This document shows, piece by piece, positions 54,282 through 61,869 of a stretch of 64,000 nucleotides of DNA. A program made the position numbers and the translations under genes. The stretch is from NCBI RefSeq assembly GCF_003837865.1, contig NZ_RQIS01000012.1:137589-201588 (forward strand). Direction: 5' to 3'. The notes below the pieces were generated by a model. The model did not search any database. It saw only the letters and a list, made by a program, of their open reading frames with translations, and was not told where the DNA came from. Numbering within the stretch: the first letter of the stretch is position 1; every line of letters starts with the position of its first letter. The DNA is from Paraburkholderia dinghuensis. Its GTDB lineage: Bacteria; Pseudomonadota; Gammaproteobacteria; Burkholderiales; Burkholderiaceae.

Positions 54282-55586
54282 TCAGACCGCTGCCTGTTGC
54301 GCGGGCTTGCGGCGCAGCAGCGCGTAGAGAATGATCGCGCCGAACGTCGCGGTGCCGATGCCGCCGAGTCCGAACGCGCCGAGCTTCAGCGAGAAGTCAC
54401 CCGCGCCGAGCACGAGCGTGACGGCGGCGACGATGAGGTTGCGGTTATCGGAGAAGTCGACCTTGTTCACGACCCAGATGCGCGCACCGGTGACGGCGAT
54501 GAGGCCGAACACGACGATCGACACGCCGCCCAGCACAGGACCCGGAATCGTCTGGATCACGGCGCCGAACTTCGGCGAAAAACCGAGCACGATCGCGATC
54601 AGCGCGGCGATCACGAAAACCAGCGTCGAGTAGATCTTCGTGACGGCCATCACGCCGATGTTCTCGGCGTAGGTCGTGACGCCCGTGCCGCCGGCGAAGC
54701 CCGAAACGATCGTGGCAAGACCGTCACCGATAAACGCGCGGCCGATATAGCGATCGAGGTTCGTGCCGGTCATCGCAGAAACGGCCTTGATGTGGCCAAG
54801 ATTTTCAGCGACGAGGATCACGGCGATCGGCGCGAGCAGCGTCATCGCGTGCGGATCGAACACGGGCGACACGAACTTCGGCATGCCGAACCAGGCGGCG
54901 TTGGCGACGATCGAGAAATCGATCGGCTTGCCGAGACCCATGCCATTGGTGACGACTGCGTAGATCACATAGGCGATCAACAAGCCGATGAGAATCAGGA
55001 GCCGCTGCAGCATGCCGCGCGTGAACACCGCGACGCCGCCGACGCAGAGCACAGTGATGAGCGCCATCCACGAATCGAAGGACGAACCGCTCACGCCCTT
55101 CACGGCGATGGGCGCGAGATTCAGACCGATCACGCAGACAATCGCGCCCGTGACGACGGGCGGCATGAGCGTCTCGATCCACTTCGTGCCGACCGCCGAC
55201 ACGATCAGCCCGATGATGGCGTAGACCACGCCGCAGGCGATGATGCCGCCGAGCGCGATCGGAATATTCGGGTTCGGCCCCGATCCCGCGTAGCCGGTGA
55301 CGGCAATCACGAGGCCGATGAACGCGAAACTCGACCCGAGATAGCTCGGCACGCGCCCGCCCACCAGCACGAAGAACAGCAGCGTGCCGATACCCGACAT
55401 CAAGATGCACAGGTTCGGATCGAACCCCATGAGCAGTGGTGCGAGCACGGTCGAGCCGAACATCGCGACAACGTGCTGCACGCCCATCGCGAACATCTGC
55501 GGCCAGGGCAGGCGCTCGTCGATGGCGACGATGCTTTTCGCGGCGCTCGATTGCTCCCGCCAGCGGGGGAAATAGGAATCTGGCAT
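54282..55586 (-). CDS. uraA: Uracil/xanthine permease (UraA-like, NCS2)
   Basis: A 434-residue inner-membrane H+ symporter of the nucleobase:cation NCS2 family. Landmarks are MGVQHVVAMFGSTVLAPLLMGFDP (helix 1-2 with the GVQH His), PSYLGSSFAFIG (TM3 half-helix), VAENLGHIKAVSAMTG with the substrate-binding Glu-Asn, and GFAGGTGVTTYAENIGV, the TM10 signature with its second Glu. The pattern fits UraA (uracil) better than purine permeases. Monocistronic, with an own terminator; its promoter lies between 55587 and about 55730. Confidence 0.92.
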   Translation of the reverse strand: MPDSYFPRWREQSSAAKSIVAIDERLPWPQMFAMGVQHVVAMFGSTVLAPLLMGFDPNLCILMSGIGTLLFFVLVGGRVPSYLGSSFAFIGLVIAVTGYAGSGPNPNIPIALGGIIACGVVYAIIGLIVSAVGTKWIETLMPPVVTGAIVCVIGLNLAPIAVKGVSGSSFDSWMALITVLCVGGVAVFTRGMLQRLLILIGLLIAYVIYAVVTNGMGLGKPIDFSIVANAAWFGMPKFVSPVFDPHAMTLLAPIAVILVAENLGHIKAVSAMTGTNLDRYIGRAFIGDGLATIVSGFAGGTGVTTYAENIGVMAVTKIYSTLVFVIAALIAIVLGFSPKFGAVIQTIPGPVLGGVSIVVFGLIAVTGARIWVVNKVDFSDNRNLIVAAVTLVLGAGDFSLKLGAFGLGGIGTATFGAIILYALLRRKPAQQAAV

Positions 55587-55774
55587 TAGGGCTCCTCTTA
55601 TCTGTGTGGGCTGCTTCTGATTGTTTGAGGGTGTTCGGTGACGCGAGCGCGAACTCCGACGACGCGCTTAAGGGCAATCAAGGCGCGAGTGTACGGAGCC
55701 GGAACTCGCGTGGCAAGCCGCGCTAAACCCAAGTTTGCCTGACGATTTGCCTATTGCTTTCAGACTGGTCCTAT

Positions 55775-55901
55775 GGGTCACGTATAAGGCCTCAGATACA
55801 CTGGCCTTGCTGCGTGACCCTTTAACAGCTCATGCAGAGGTTGTTAGCTGTAAACTCTCCGACTTCCCGCTCATGCTTCACGGCCTGAGCGGTTTTTTTT
55901 T
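55775..55901 (+). ncRNA. Candidate small RNA with three stem-loops and terminator
   Basis: Stem 1: 55775-55782 pairs perfectly with 55813-55820 (8 bp) and encloses a second stem, 55786-55791 with 55803-55808 (6 bp). Stem 2: 55825-55830 with 55846-55851. Stem 3: 55867-55873 with 55886-55892, followed by nine T, an intrinsic terminator. No open frame or start codon accounts for it, and the nearest downstream gene runs the other way, so this terminator serves no mRNA. A weak promoter may lie near 55747-55775 (TTGCCT, 17 bp, CCTATG). No known RNA family was recognised. Confidence 0.5.
55867..55901 (+). terminator. Intrinsic terminator of the candidate small RNA
   Basis: A 7-bp GC-rich stem (CCGCTCA with TGAGCGG), 12-nt loop, then T9. 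Confidence 0.8.
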
Positions 55902-55904
55902 GTG

Positions 55905-55990
55905 CCTGCGTTGTTGTACCTGCGTTGTTGTACCTGCGTTGTTGTACCTGCGTTGTTGTACCTGCGTTGTTGTACCTGCGCTGTCGTTGG
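55905..55990. repeat. 14-bp tandem repeat, about six copies
   Basis: Unit CCTGCGTTGTTGTA repeats at 55905, 55919, 55933, 55947 and 55961. A degenerate sixth unit starts at 55975. It begins directly after the T-run of the preceding terminator. The period is not a multiple of three and no gene crosses it. Confidence 0.92.
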
Positions 55991-56052
55991 CGCCGACCGG
56001 ATGCGCATTGCGATCGACGAAATCCTGGATCGACGCCCTTGCAGCCAGTGGG

Positions 56053-56623
56053 TCAATCGTCCTCGCCGTGATTGCACTGGTTGACGTAGAGATTGTTCAC
56101 GTCGAGTAGCACGCCGCAATCCGTGCGGCGCGCGAGTTCGGCGAGAAAGGCGGTTTCACCGAGCGTATCGCCGCGAAACCTCACGTAGACCGAAACGTTC
56201 TCGACAAGGATCGGTCGCCGCAACACGTCCTGAACCTGCTCGACCCGAGCGCACAGATGATCGAGAGAGACCGCATTGAGCGGCATCGGCAGTAAATCAT
56301 CTAGCGTGCCTTGCGGCGTCGCGCCCCAGCAGAGATGCTCGGAGACAACAGCGGGATCGATGCGCTCGACGAGGCGCTGCAACCGGCGAGATGGTCCGCG
56401 TCAAGCGGCGTAGCCGACCCCAGACCCAGCCCGACACCGTGCAGGCTCACGGGGTGTCGCGGCGCACCGTTTCGAGGACGTGCAGATCGTAGCCACCATC
56501 GCCGAAATAGTTTTCGCTGTGGACCTCGACCCAGTCGACGGCAGGTGGCGCCGCCATGAACGCATCGTAGTGGGCGTAACGCAGGCCGATGCCAACGCCC
56601 GCTGGTGCACGTGCAGCGCTCAT
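56053..56623 (-). pseudogene. Broken DUF692 (MNIO) enzyme, BufB-like
   Basis: Three frames together give a DUF692 protein. MSAARAPAGVGIGLRYAHYDAFM with VDWVEVHSENYFGDGG (from ATG 56623) stops at TGA 56447-56449. A shifted frame continues VSLHGVGLGLGSATPLDADHLA. A further frame from about 56382 gives RLVERIDPAVVSEHLCWGA, ILVENVSVYVRF and LLDVNNLYVNQCNHGEDD, then stops at 56053. Two single-base losses (near 56450 and 56383) explain the shifts, and the last about 90-100 residues are missing. Many metal-ligand segments (HSENYF, SEHLCWG, ENVS, DVNN, NH) remain. Intact relatives are iron enzymes that modify Cys residues of partner peptides. Confidence 0.8.
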
Positions 56624-56654
56624 CGCGCGCACGCTGCGCGGCAACGGTCGCGGC

Positions 56655-56903
56655 TCATTCTTCCAGCGTGCCGCCGAGCTTCTCGCAAGTGCCCTTCGGC
56701 ATGGTCTTGAAGTCGCCCTTGTCGTGGTCGACCTTCGCCCGCCCCGCGCAATCGTGCACGCCGGTCTTGCTCGCACAGTCGTTCTGACCGGCTTTTGCGA
56801 CGCCGTAGCAATTCACCTGTTCATCCGCGTGCGCGACACCCGCCGTCGCAAGGCCCGCCAAGGCTGACGCGATCAACGCCTGGCGGCTGAGACTGTTCTT
56901 CAT
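56655..56903 (-). CDS. bufA1: DUF2282 small periplasmic protein (bufferin precursor, BufA1-like)
   Basis: An 82-residue protein with a signal peptide (MKNSLSRQALIASALAGLA, ending GVAHADEQ). A short mature part has four cysteines in the DUF2282 pattern: VNCYGVAKAGQNDC, HDCAGRAKVD and MPKGTCEKLGG. DUF2282 proteins are precursors of bufferins, Cys-modified copper-buffering RiPP-like peptides made by a DUF692 partner. The DUF692 gene follows 31 bp downstream but is broken. GAGGAG precedes the ATG at 56903. No BufC (DUF2063) or DoxX gene follows. If still expressed, the peptide would lack its modifying enzyme, at least from this locus. Confidence 0.85.
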   Translation of the reverse strand: MKNSLSRQALIASALAGLATAGVAHADEQVNCYGVAKAGQNDCASKTGVHDCAGRAKVDHDKGDFKTMPKGTCEKLGGTLEE

Positions 56904-57185
56904 GCGGCGGCTCCTCGAATCCCGTATGCCGTGGATGCCGCATATGGCGCGTGCGGCCCATTCGCAGCATTTTGCCCCCATCGGCGGCAACGAGGTTTGG
57001 ACTGCCCGACAGCAAACCGCATGGGATCAGACGACAGATAAATCGGGCAATCCTCACGAAATCCGTAATTATGTTTGCCGCATGGTGCTATTTTTCTTTG
57101 ATTATCGCTGGAATACAGTTACCTCCAACGGTTCCAATCAGTCGATTGTTACGAACCTAAATATAATCTTTGGAGGTTAGTCACC

Positions 57186-57491
57186 ATGAAGAGCCTTATC
57201 GCTGCAGCACTTGCCGCTACCGTCCTCGCCGCCCCGGCTCTCTCGTTCGCTCAGCAAAGCCAGCAGCCTGTGACCCGCGCACAGCTCCGCGCCGAACTCG
57301 CCGATCTGGAAAAGGTCGGCTATAAGCCGGGACTCGCGAGCCCGTACTATCCGCAGGACATCCAGGCCGCCATGGCTCGCGTTGCAGCAAACAAGGACGC
57401 AGCGCAGGCTACCGCCTATGGTGCTCCGGCCAATGCGGCGACCCAGGCTGGTGTGCGTGAGAACGTGAAGTCGGTTTACTTCGGGCATTGA
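57186..57491 (+). CDS. DUF4148 small periplasmic protein
   Basis: A 101-residue secreted protein. The signal peptide ends ALSFAQQS. The DUF4148 core PVTRAQLRAELADLEKVGYKPGLASPYYPQDIQAAMAR is complete. Such proteins are abundant in Burkholderia with many paralogues; function is unknown. TTGGAGGT lies about 10 bp before the ATG. Monocistronic. The leader is AT-rich. Confidence 0.88.
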   Translation: MKSLIAAALAATVLAAPALSFAQQSQQPVTRAQLRAELADLEKVGYKPGLASPYYPQDIQAAMARVAANKDAAQATAYGAPANAATQAGVRENVKSVYFGH

Positions 57492-57674
57492 TGTGGTTCG
57501 AACGCGTCGGGCCCTCGGCCCCTCGCGCAGCGCACGCGAATTGCGCGTGCGTGGATTGTGATAACGGGTCTGCTTTCCAGTTCGATCTGGTTAGTGGGCC
57601 CGTTGTTGTTGCGTCGCACCACTGGGCACGGCGCTCACCCTGGATACCTCCGCCGCCGGACCTCCGGTGGCTTT

Positions 57675-57701
57675 GCCCGGACCTCGTGTCCGGGCCTTTT
57701 T
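57675..57701 (+). terminator. Probable intrinsic terminator
   Basis: A 7-bp stem (GCCCGGA at 57675-57681 with TCCGGGC at 57689-57695) followed by CTTTTT. It could end the DUF4148 transcript about 180 bp upstream. Its T-run merges into the TTTTCCTC repeat. Confidence 0.6.
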
Positions 57702-57780
57702 CCTCTTTTCCTCTTTTCCTCTTTTCCTCTTTTCCTCTTTTCCTCTTTTCCTCTTTTCCTCTTTTCCTCTTTTCCTCTTT
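57698..57780. repeat. 8-bp tandem repeat TTTTCCTC, about ten copies
   Basis: A nearly perfect pyrimidine-only tract of about 83 bp, reading AAAAGAGG on the other strand. It starts at a terminator hairpin and ends 29 bp before the stop codon of the leftward gene at 57809. Pyrimidine/purine asymmetry allows triplex structure and slippage. Confidence 0.93.
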
Positions 57781-57808
57781 GCTGCATGCCCGTGCGAACT
57801 GCCACGGG

Positions 57809-58102
57809 CTAGAAACCGTGCGTGACCAGCGACAGGACAGATAGGTCGGGGTGCGTGCCATCGACGATGCTGTGCCCCACATGGATCGCTTCTTCCGTCG
57901 CTTCCTCGGCGCTGCGGAACGTCTCGTCGCCGTTCGGGTGGAACGCTATCGTGTGACCAGGCAGCGCTGGGTTGGCGCCCGGGTGGCAAACGTAGGCGGC
58001 GTAGGTGTAACGGTTGCTGCCATCGTCCGTCGGAGCCGGCGAGACGTGGATCTCGAATCCTTCGTAATCGAATTTCTGAAACAGGACTTGCGGACCGGAC
58101 AT
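57809..58102 (-). CDS. Small conserved protein of unknown function
   Basis: A 97-residue soluble protein (MSGPQVLFQKFDYEGFEIHV, then YTYAAYVCHPGANPALPG, IAFHPNGDETFRSAEEATEEAIH and a terminal THGF). GGAGG lies 5-6 bp before the ATG at 58102, deciding against a longer in-frame opening to 58300. The fold looks beta-rich with one helix. Similar short proteins occur in Burkholderia, but no function is known. It is the last chromosome-like gene before the island edge. Confidence 0.7.
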   Translation of the reverse strand: MSGPQVLFQKFDYEGFEIHVSPAPTDDGSNRYTYAAYVCHPGANPALPGHTIAFHPNGDETFRSAEEATEEAIHVGHSIVDGTHPDLSVLSLVTHGF

Positions 58103-58230
58103 GACGGCCTCCGTTTGCCGCGTGGGTAGGCGGCTTTGATGCTGGCCCGCCACGCATGGTGGTGCTGTGGGTCGATGGGGGAAGTTTAGGTGATTGGGGG
58201 AGGGTTGGCGGGACGGGAACGGGTGGCGTT

Positions 58231-58254
58231 GGGTAGCGCGGAGGAGGATCGAAC
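58231..58254 (-). other. tRNA 3'-end-like fragment, possible attachment site
   Basis: Read leftward, TTCGATC (a T-loop-type sequence) is followed by CTCCTCCGCGCTA and CCC. This looks like the last about 24 nt of a tRNA, but without a 5' half or a paired T-stem. Base composition changes to AT-rich right next to it. A core (att) site left by an integrative element is the likely reading. Which tRNA is not determined. Confidence 0.4.
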
Positions 58255-58303
58255 TATCAATCAAATCCCCTATCAGACGGGGATAGAATGCATTGCTCAA
58301 TTA

Positions 58304-58327
58304 AAATACCCCCACAAATACCCCCAC
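58304..58327. repeat. Two tandem 12-bp repeats, integrase arm-site-like
   Basis: AAATACCCCCAC occurs twice back to back (58304-58315, 58316-58327), about 50 bp from the tRNA-like fragment. Short tandem repeats of this sort beside an attachment core are typical of tyrosine-integrase arm sites. No integrase gene is visible in the window. Confidence 0.55.
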
Positions 58328-58342
58328 TACACCTCCATTGAA

Positions 58343-58525
58343 TCAGAGATTCCCGATCTTCTGGTCACGCAGGTCTTCATCGATAATAGGGTCATAACTA
58401 ACTCCCCAATCGGCCCCGGTACGCGGATGATGGTCGGTAGTTCGGCAGAGCGCCAAGTAATCCTTTTCCCAAACAACTGCCCCCGAAGGGGGGAACAAGC
58501 CGAAGGGGCCTGGACCGGTCTCCAT
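58343..58525 (-). CDS. Small open frame of unknown function
   Basis: A 60-codon frame (METGPGPFGLFPPSGAVVWE, ending DEDLRDQKIGNL). The frame stays open for about 28 further codons upstream without an ATG or ribosome site. The amino-acid content looks protein-like rather than random, so it may be the remnant of a longer island gene. No family recognised. Confidence 0.25.
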   Translation of the reverse strand: METGPGPFGLFPPSGAVVWEKDYLALCRTTDHHPRTGADWGVSYDPIIDEDLRDQKIGNL

Positions 58526-58642
58526 GAAGGCACGTAGAAGATTTTCCGCCAGAGGTATAGCTACAATTGTTACTATGTTATAGATACAGTAAGAGGAAGG
58601 ATTCCCTCAGCTAAGGGGGATTCCAGTTCGGGAGCTAGCTCC

Positions 58643-58819
58643 ATGGCAGACAACAATTTCACCCAAGTGGATTGCGCTTGCGCGCGAGCTGATCGGAACT
58701 CTGAGCGCGAAATCGCTTACGACGCGAAGCAAGCGCTGCTCAACGGCTTGAATTTGTGGGCGGGGAAAGCGGCGTGGCCAAATGAGTTCCTAGACCGACG
58801 GACACCTCCGCCTGCCTGA
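58643..58819 (+). CDS. Possible 58-residue protein
   Basis: ATG at 58643 has GGGAG about 9 bp upstream. The product (MADNNFTQVDCACARADRNS, then IAYDAKQALLNGLNLWAG) is soluble with a likely helix and two close cysteines. It lies alone in the island between the left edge and the methylase operon. No family recognised; it may be real. Confidence 0.35.
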   Translation: MADNNFTQVDCACARADRNSEREIAYDAKQALLNGLNLWAGKAAWPNEFLDRRTPPPA

Positions 58820-58923
58820 GTCTTGGCGTTAGGTCCACCGGACGTTGATGTTTTCGGTCGTGCGGATATCCCCACATGTCATCGTCGGCAAAACTGAACG
58901 AGAATTCGAAAGCGTTGCGCAAC

Positions 58924-58944
58924 TTGTTCTTACTTAACGAACAA
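58924..58944. promoter_or_regulatory. Inverted repeat upstream of the methylase operon
   Basis: TTGTTC and GAACAA separated by 9 bp, in an AT-rich tract about 100 bp before the methylase start. Spacing and symmetry fit a dimeric regulator; the operon's own winged-helix protein is one candidate. Confidence 0.45.
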
Positions 58945-59041
58945 TCAACTTTTACGGTGTGTTCTTAAAAGCAGAGGCGCTCATTTTGCCTGCTAGCTAG
59001 CCAGCAACCTGAGCACGTCCTGCGACGAACCAAAAAATAAA

Positions 59042-59869
59042 TTGAAAAAAGAGATCGTTCCGTTTTTGAAATGGGCCGGAGGCAAGCGTTGGTTTGTACA
59101 GTCTCACGCGGACAAGCTTCCTCGGACGTTTAACCGGTACATTGAGCCTTTTTTAGGCGGGGGCTCAGTCTATTTTTATTTGAAACCGAGGAACGCCATT
59201 CTCGGGGATCTTAATCCTGATGTTGTCGCAGCGTATCAAGGAATTAAAGAAAATTGGCAATCCTTAAGAACCAGCTTGTTGTCTCGCCAAAAAAAACATA
59301 GCGACGAGTATTTCTACAAAACTCGAGCGAAGACTCCTGCGAGCCTGACCGAGCGAGCTGCTCGAATGATTTACTTGAATCGCACATGTTTCAATGGAAT
59401 CTATCGAGTAAACAGGAACGGTCAGTTTAACGTACCTAGGGGGTCAAAAAATGAAGTCCTCCTGGATAGCGATGATTTTAAGGGGGCTTCCGATCTACTA
59501 GCCGATGCCGTTATTCGATTGGCGGATTTTGAAGTTCTGATTAATGAAGCTACCGACGGCGATCTCATATTCGCCGACCCTCCCTATACTGTTCGCCATA
59601 ATTACAACGGATTCGTTAAATATAACGAAGTGCTGTTTTCTTGGGCAGATCAGGAACGACTAGCGAAGGCCTTAATTCGAGCACGCGAACGGGGGGCACA
59701 GATCGTAGCAACAAATGCTAACCATCACTCTGTTCGTGGACTTTACGATATAGAAGGATTTGAGTTGCATGCAGTGTCTCGATTTTCATCGATTTCGGCG
59801 GCCGGGGCGAGCCGCAGGCAGTTTGAAGAACTAGTCATCCTTGCAAATACAAATAAGAGGGCCGAATGA
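59042..59869 (+). CDS. Dam-type DNA N6-adenine methyltransferase
   Basis: A 275-residue SAM-dependent methylase of the D12/Dam family (alpha class). SAM-binding motifs are FLKWAGGKR (8-16) and IEPFLGGGSVYF (34-45). LGDLNPDVV follows, then the target-recognition landmark YLNRTCFNGIYRVNRNGQFNV (111-130). The catalytic DPPY is at 179-182 (LIFADPPYTVRHNYNGF). Length is normal. A TTG start at 59042 is the only one before the FLKWAGG motif, and no clear ribosome site precedes it, so initiation may be weak. Its stop overlaps the HerA gene start (ATGA). The recognition site cannot be deduced. AT-rich codon use marks it as acquired. Confidence 0.9.
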   Translation: MKKEIVPFLKWAGGKRWFVQSHADKLPRTFNRYIEPFLGGGSVYFYLKPRNAILGDLNPDVVAAYQGIKENWQSLRTSLLSRQKKHSDEYFYKTRAKTPASLTERAARMIYLNRTCFNGIYRVNRNGQFNVPRGSKNEVLLDSDDFKGASDLLADAVIRLADFEVLINEATDGDLIFADPPYTVRHNYNGFVKYNEVLFSWADQERLAKALIRARERGAQIVATNANHHSVRGLYDIEGFELHAVSRFSSISAAGASRRQFEELVILANTNKRAE

Positions 59870-61860
59870 ACGATCTCAACAAATTAGTCAATACATCTGC
59901 CACACAGGGTAATCCGATCGATTCTCTTAGAATTTTTCTTGACAGAGAAGATAAAGTCGAAACGGCAAGGCAAACGGAAAAGATGCGGTTTGTCGGCTAT
60001 GTCCTTGAACTCGGCTTCGACACCGCGAAAATTATAACGAGCGATCCTTACAAGCTCGCGGTCGGAGGAATACCTCGAGGTTCGTATTTAATTATGACGC
60101 CCACGAACGCCGGTAGCGCTCCGCCACACTTCACCCTATTGAGAGTTACGGGCGTCTCGCCTACGCCGTTAAGTAATCAGGTACAGCAAACGTATTTCGA
60201 ATTGCACAAAAAATCCATGCCGGAATTGGACGTATGGACGCAAAGCGAGCTTCAGTGGGGAGCGCTGGATTGCGACGTGCTAGGTATGTTTTACGCGGAT
60301 CCAAGCAACATGCAAAAGCTCGCATTTTCGGGTGATGTCAATAACGTTGTAAGCGCTCACCGCTACAAGGTATTCTCTCCCGACGATGCACTTTTACAGG
60401 TAATCGTGAATGGAACAGTAAAAGCGGAGCAACAATTTAATATTGGAATGCTCCGCACCATGGAATGTGGCCTAGTCAGCAATGGAGGCGCATCGAAGAT
60501 TCCAGTCAATATATCCATGCGTGACTTCAAGGGATGTCGAACTGCGATGTTCGGGAAGACTCGACTTGGGAAGTCCAATGTGGTGAAGCTGATTGCAAAG
60601 GGTATGTTGGATGCAACATCAACAGATAATAGCGTTGGCCAGCTGATTTTCGACATTAATGGAGAATACGCCAACGATAATCCGCAGGACGGGAACAAAT
60701 CATTGCGATCCGCATATCAGGATCGTTGCCAGGTCTACGCGCTCACGCAGCGGAAAGAGACCCCTTCGAAGCCATTAAGGCTGAATTTCTATGAGCAAAC
60801 GGAGTCAGCAATCGATGTGCTGGCCTCGATGCTAGCGCAGGATAACCGAGCTGCTGACTATGTGCGCAGTTTTGGTAACGTCAAGCTGCCATCGATTACC
60901 GGGGCAACCTCGTTGCCAGAAAAAGAGAAAACGCGACCGATCCGAAAGATTCAATATTTCTGGGCTATCCTGAACAAGGCTGGATTTGAAGCGGATGAGG
61001 TGCGATTGCGCAAGCTTGGTTTAACGTCGGCCAACGCCAAAAACTTCGATCCAGGTTTTAGTAAAGAGTTAAGACAGACCGCCTACCAGGCTGTTCGAAA
61101 TGGTGCGCCACCAACCGATCTCGATTCTCTCGACGCGTTGCAGTCCGAATTGGAAGTGATTGCACAATTCCGCCGCGAAAACCCAACTGACGACGCCCTT
61201 GTCTCCAAATCATCGAAGAAAGCGACGTTCGATCCCGATGACATTGCGCTTCTGGATTTTCTCGCACCACCTCCAGGGCGAACTGGCCCCGCGATTCTTC
61301 GCGCATACAAACCTTTCCATTCTTCCAAAGCCGGGGACTTCATTGCGGAAATCTTGTCGCTTCTCGATGCTGGAAAAACTGTTCTTCTAGACTTGGGGAA
61401 TGCTACAGATGAAATTCGCCGTTATTTTGCCGATATGCTCTCCAAAGCGGTGTTTGTCAATCAGGAACGGAAATTCGTAAGCAATACGTTGGGTGGACAT
61501 TTCGTACAGCTTTATTTTGAAGAGGCACATAACCTGTTTCCTCCTGATAGCAAGGACTTAACGGGCGTTTATGCCCGATTCGCCAAAGAAGGTGCCAAAT
61601 TCCACATCGGAATGGTTTATTCCACACAGTCACCGTCAACAATCAATCGGGAACTCCTCGCTCAAACGGAAAATTTTTTCGTCGGACACCTTTCGAGCCA
61701 AGACGAAACCAGAGCACTCTCGCGAGTTCAGGTGGCGTTCGACGGAATAGAGGAGGATATCCTAAGGGCCAAAACTCCCGGCTATATGCGTATGTTGACG
61801 ATGTCCCATCGTTTCGTTGTTCCGGTGCAGGCGCATAAGTTTGAAGCAACGGCCAGCTAG
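59866..61860 (+). CDS. HerA-like hexameric ATPase
   Basis: A 664-residue HerA/FtsK-superfamily ATPase. The N-terminal about 200 residues form the HAS-barrel-like region. Walker A is GKTRLGKSN (230-238), followed by LIFDINGEYA (260-269, DUF87 type), Walker B LYFEEAHN (549-556) and a sensor-like YSTQSPSTI (585-593). A helical insertion of about 200 residues lies between LIFDINGEYA and Walker B. HerA motors drive NurA nucleases on DNA ends. It starts in ATGA overlap with the methylase and is followed after 9 bp by the NurA-like gene, implying fixed stoichiometry in one complex. Confidence 0.88.
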   Translation: MNDLNKLVNTSATQGNPIDSLRIFLDREDKVETARQTEKMRFVGYVLELGFDTAKIITSDPYKLAVGGIPRGSYLIMTPTNAGSAPPHFTLLRVTGVSPTPLSNQVQQTYFELHKKSMPELDVWTQSELQWGALDCDVLGMFYADPSNMQKLAFSGDVNNVVSAHRYKVFSPDDALLQVIVNGTVKAEQQFNIGMLRTMECGLVSNGGASKIPVNISMRDFKGCRTAMFGKTRLGKSNVVKLIAKGMLDATSTDNSVGQLIFDINGEYANDNPQDGNKSLRSAYQDRCQVYALTQRKETPSKPLRLNFYEQTESAIDVLASMLAQDNRAADYVRSFGNVKLPSITGATSLPEKEKTRPIRKIQYFWAILNKAGFEADEVRLRKLGLTSANAKNFDPGFSKELRQTAYQAVRNGAPPTDLDSLDALQSELEVIAQFRRENPTDDALVSKSSKKATFDPDDIALLDFLAPPPGRTGPAILRAYKPFHSSKAGDFIAEILSLLDAGKTVLLDLGNATDEIRRYFADMLSKAVFVNQERKFVSNTLGGHFVQLYFEEAHNLFPPDSKDLTGVYARFAKEGAKFHIGMVYSTQSPSTINRELLAQTENFFVGHLSSQDETRALSRVQVAFDGIEEDILRAKTPGYMRMLTMSHRFVVPVQAHKFEATAS

Positions 61861-61869
61861 GAGATCGCT

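Noticed and set aside
55905..55990. Possible coding repeat (Cys/Val/Leu-rich peptide)
   Set aside because: The 14-bp period shifts frame each unit and no start codon with a ribosome site leads into it; the translated pattern is a by-product.
57162..57167. TATAAT as promoter of the DUF4148 gene
   Set aside because: It is so near the ATG that the transcript would start inside the ribosome-binding site.
58231..58254. Functional tRNA gene
   Set aside because: Only a 3'-end-like fragment is present; no acceptor 5' strand, anticodon arm or T-stem pairing can be found upstream.
58740..58922. 60-codon minus-strand frame in the island
   Set aside because: No ribosome site or motif, and it overlaps a better-supported small frame on the plus strand.
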